Below are positions 13,683-14,146 of a stretch of DNA of 14,146 bases, in pieces. Within the stretch, counting starts at the first letter, position 1. The number at the start of each line of letters is the position of its first letter. Under the pieces are notes generated by a model. It was not told the DNA's origin, made no database searches, and saw only the letters and a list, made by a program, of their open reading frames with translations. This DNA comes from DASRPD01 sp035646535 (GTDB lineage Bacteria; Actinomycetota; Acidimicrobiia; IMCC26256; JANYLB01): assembly GCA_035646535.1 (NCBI GenBank), contig DASRPD010000022.1, forward strand, positions 1 through 14,146. Direction: 5' to 3'. The translations under genes were made by a program, and so were the position numbers.

Positions 13683-14146
13683 ATGAGCCGGCTCCCTCCC
13701 CCACGCGTCGAGGGCACGATCACGCTGCCGGACGGCCGCCACCTCGGCTTCGCCGAGTACGGCCCATCCACGGGTCGACCGGTGCTCTGGTTCCACGGAA
13801 CGCCCGGTGGGCGGCGCCAGATCCCGATCGGCGCGCGCGGCCGCGGCTGAGCGCGACGTCCGCCTCGTTGCACTCGAGCGATCCGGGGTCGGGGCATCGA
13901 CACCACACGTGTATCCGTCGGTGCTCGGCTGGGTTGCCGACGTCGACGAGTTCGCCACTCGCGCACGGCCGGCAGCTGGCCGCACTCGTCCCGGGCGCCG
14001 AGTTGCACGTGCGCCCCGGCGAGAGCCACCTCGGAAGTCTCGCGGCGGCCGGCGAGGTGCTCGACGTGCTGCTCTCCTACTGGCCCGATCCGCGCGTTCG
14101 CCGAGAGCACAGCGATCGCCCGCGTCAGGGTTCTGCGTCAGCCTGA
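13683..14146 (+). pseudogene. Decayed alpha/beta hydrolase, frameshifted and internally deleted
   Basis: The frame from ATG 13683 begins like a typical alpha/beta hydrolase: ITLPDGRHLGFAEYGPSTG, then VLWFHGTPGGRRQIP with the HGTPGG oxyanion-hole motif. It ends in a stop at 13848. One extra base near 13830 in a GC run explains this. The next frame continues with ERDVRLVALERSGVGAST, then PHVYPSVLGWVADVDEFA to about 13957. There it meets, in a third frame, PLAHGRQLAALVPGAELHV and RPGESHLGSLA, the C-terminal part with the catalytic His (codon 14027), which ends at 14146. The segment expected between them, with the nucleophile elbow (GxSxGG) and the acidic residue, is missing; I estimate 150 or more residues lost. 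It cannot make an active enzyme. No promoter or ribosome site is evident, and a GGGCCC-CGA-GGGCCC dyad abuts the ATG. Confidence 0.8.

Noticed and set aside
1..14146. Biosynthetic gene cluster (P450, methyltransferase, dioxygenase, acylase)
   Set aside because: The genes lie on alternating strands with separate promoters, and no scaffold-forming enzyme, carrier protein or transporter is present.

Overview
The window is high-GC DNA with dense, short-spaced genes. It looks like a chromosomal segment of an actinobacterium, plausibly an uncultured Acidimicrobiia-type lineage; this is inferred from gene content. The clues are an F420-type luciferase-like oxidoreductase, a thioredoxin-fold protein resembling the mycothiol-dependent nitroreductase Rv2466c, a bacterial class P450, and several start codons placed 6-8 nt after a TAnnnT -10 box, as in leaderless actinobacterial genes. 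I see no tRNA, rRNA, CRISPR array, insertion sequence or phage gene.

Layout. Positions 1-2836 hold a minus-strand run, read from right to left: a DUF1971 cupin-like protein, a TauD/TfdA-family Fe(II)/2-oxoglutarate dioxygenase, a two-domain MOSC protein, and the 5' part of an LLM-class flavin/F420 oxidoreductase that leaves the window. At 3022-5568 on the plus strand is a large exported penicillin acylase-family lipoprotein. It converges on a membrane-anchored HtrA/DegP-like protease (5595-6809, minus). Then come a YwiC-like membrane protein (7015-7839, plus) with a possible short leader ORF, a type I sulfatase (7869-9347, minus), and, divergent from it, a DsbA/FrnE-like protein with a CPWA active site (9393-10088). 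The next gene is a cytochrome P450 (10125-11359) whose frame is broken near codon 47. Next come a class I methyltransferase (11461-12282, minus), a beta-lactamase-fold serine hydrolase (12427-13593, minus), and a decayed alpha/beta hydrolase (13683-14146, plus) with a frameshift and a large internal deletion.

How the genes relate. The content is mostly independent metabolic and envelope enzymes, not one pathway. Three products are predicted to be exported or anchored: the acylase, the protease and the serine hydrolase. Several others are redox or detoxification-type enzymes: LLM oxidoreductase, MOSC, dioxygenase, Rv2466c-like protein, P450. Convergent gene pairs are separated by GC-rich dyads or, at 11370-11409, by a three-copy 14-bp tandem repeat.

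The points most worth a second look are the two broken genes, the missing resolving cysteine in the DsbA-like protein, the tandem repeat between convergent genes, and the recurring -10/start-codon spacing. I did not find convincing evidence of a new multi-gene system.
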